Of a stretch of 15,131 bases of DNA, positions 7,300 through 15,131 are shown piece after piece. The stretch is from Baffinella frigidus (lineage: Eukaryota > Cryptophyceae > Cryptomonadales > Baffinellaceae). The stretch spans positions 295,215-310,345 of the forward strand of contig MU646460.1 in assembly GCA_026770585.1 (NCBI GenBank). The letters run 5' to 3'. Positions within the stretch are counted from its first letter, which is position 1. Every line of letters starts with the position of its first letter. The notes under the pieces were generated by a model that was given only the letters and a program-made list of their open reading frames with translations, had not been told where the DNA came from and made no database searches. The position numbers and the translations under genes were made by a program.

Positions 7300-15131
<7,832 letters not shown>

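Overview
This looks like nuclear DNA of a eukaryote, most likely a microalga. It is gene-poor, full of small foldback (MITE-like) elements, carries GT-AG introns, a possible AATAAA signal, TTTAGGG-type repeats and long dinucleotide runs. One reading frame has a hydrophobic leader followed by an SSSFVP motif, which resembles the leaders of complex-plastid proteins in stramenopile or haptophyte algae. The taxonomic guess is weak; the eukaryotic origin is not. Layout: (1) 1-1050 holds foldback elements, mostly one TA-flanked family (here FB-A, ends CAGGGGTACCTCGCTC) plus one FB-B element with a 4-bp target duplication. (2) 1276-1794, minus strand, is a candidate plastid-targeted protein of unknown function. 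(3) 2127-3018, plus strand, is a candidate small four-exon gene that ends before an AATAAA; its last intron is almost filled by a foldback. (4) 3100-7270 is nearly solid foldback elements: FB-A, FB-C (ends TCCCTTAAGTG), FB-D (4-bp target duplications), FB-E and others, with a hairpin-forming minisatellite at 4.9-5.3 kb. (5) 7300-15131, minus strand, is the 3' part of a prolyl-oligopeptidase-family (S9A) serine peptidase gene. Five exons (from about 15107 down to 7300) join in frame through GT-AG introns. They encode about 149 residues from the nucleophile motif GGSNGG through the Asp region STRDDR and the His region GGHGG to a stop codon. No long open frame shows this gene, because each exon is only 63-123 bases long and lies in 1.1-2.2 kb introns. 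The introns are the most unusual part. They contain about 17 decayed copies of the gene's own exons, arranged with a consistent polarity. Copies upstream of a true exon keep its acceptor and 5' part. Copies downstream keep its 3' part and usually the donor region. This is what repeated tandem duplication of splice-junction segments would leave. Foldback elements later inserted into several of these relics, and in the intron before the VHPGH exon the relics alternate with TTTAGGG/GGGGTT minisatellite. Names FB-A to FB-G are labels used only in this answer.
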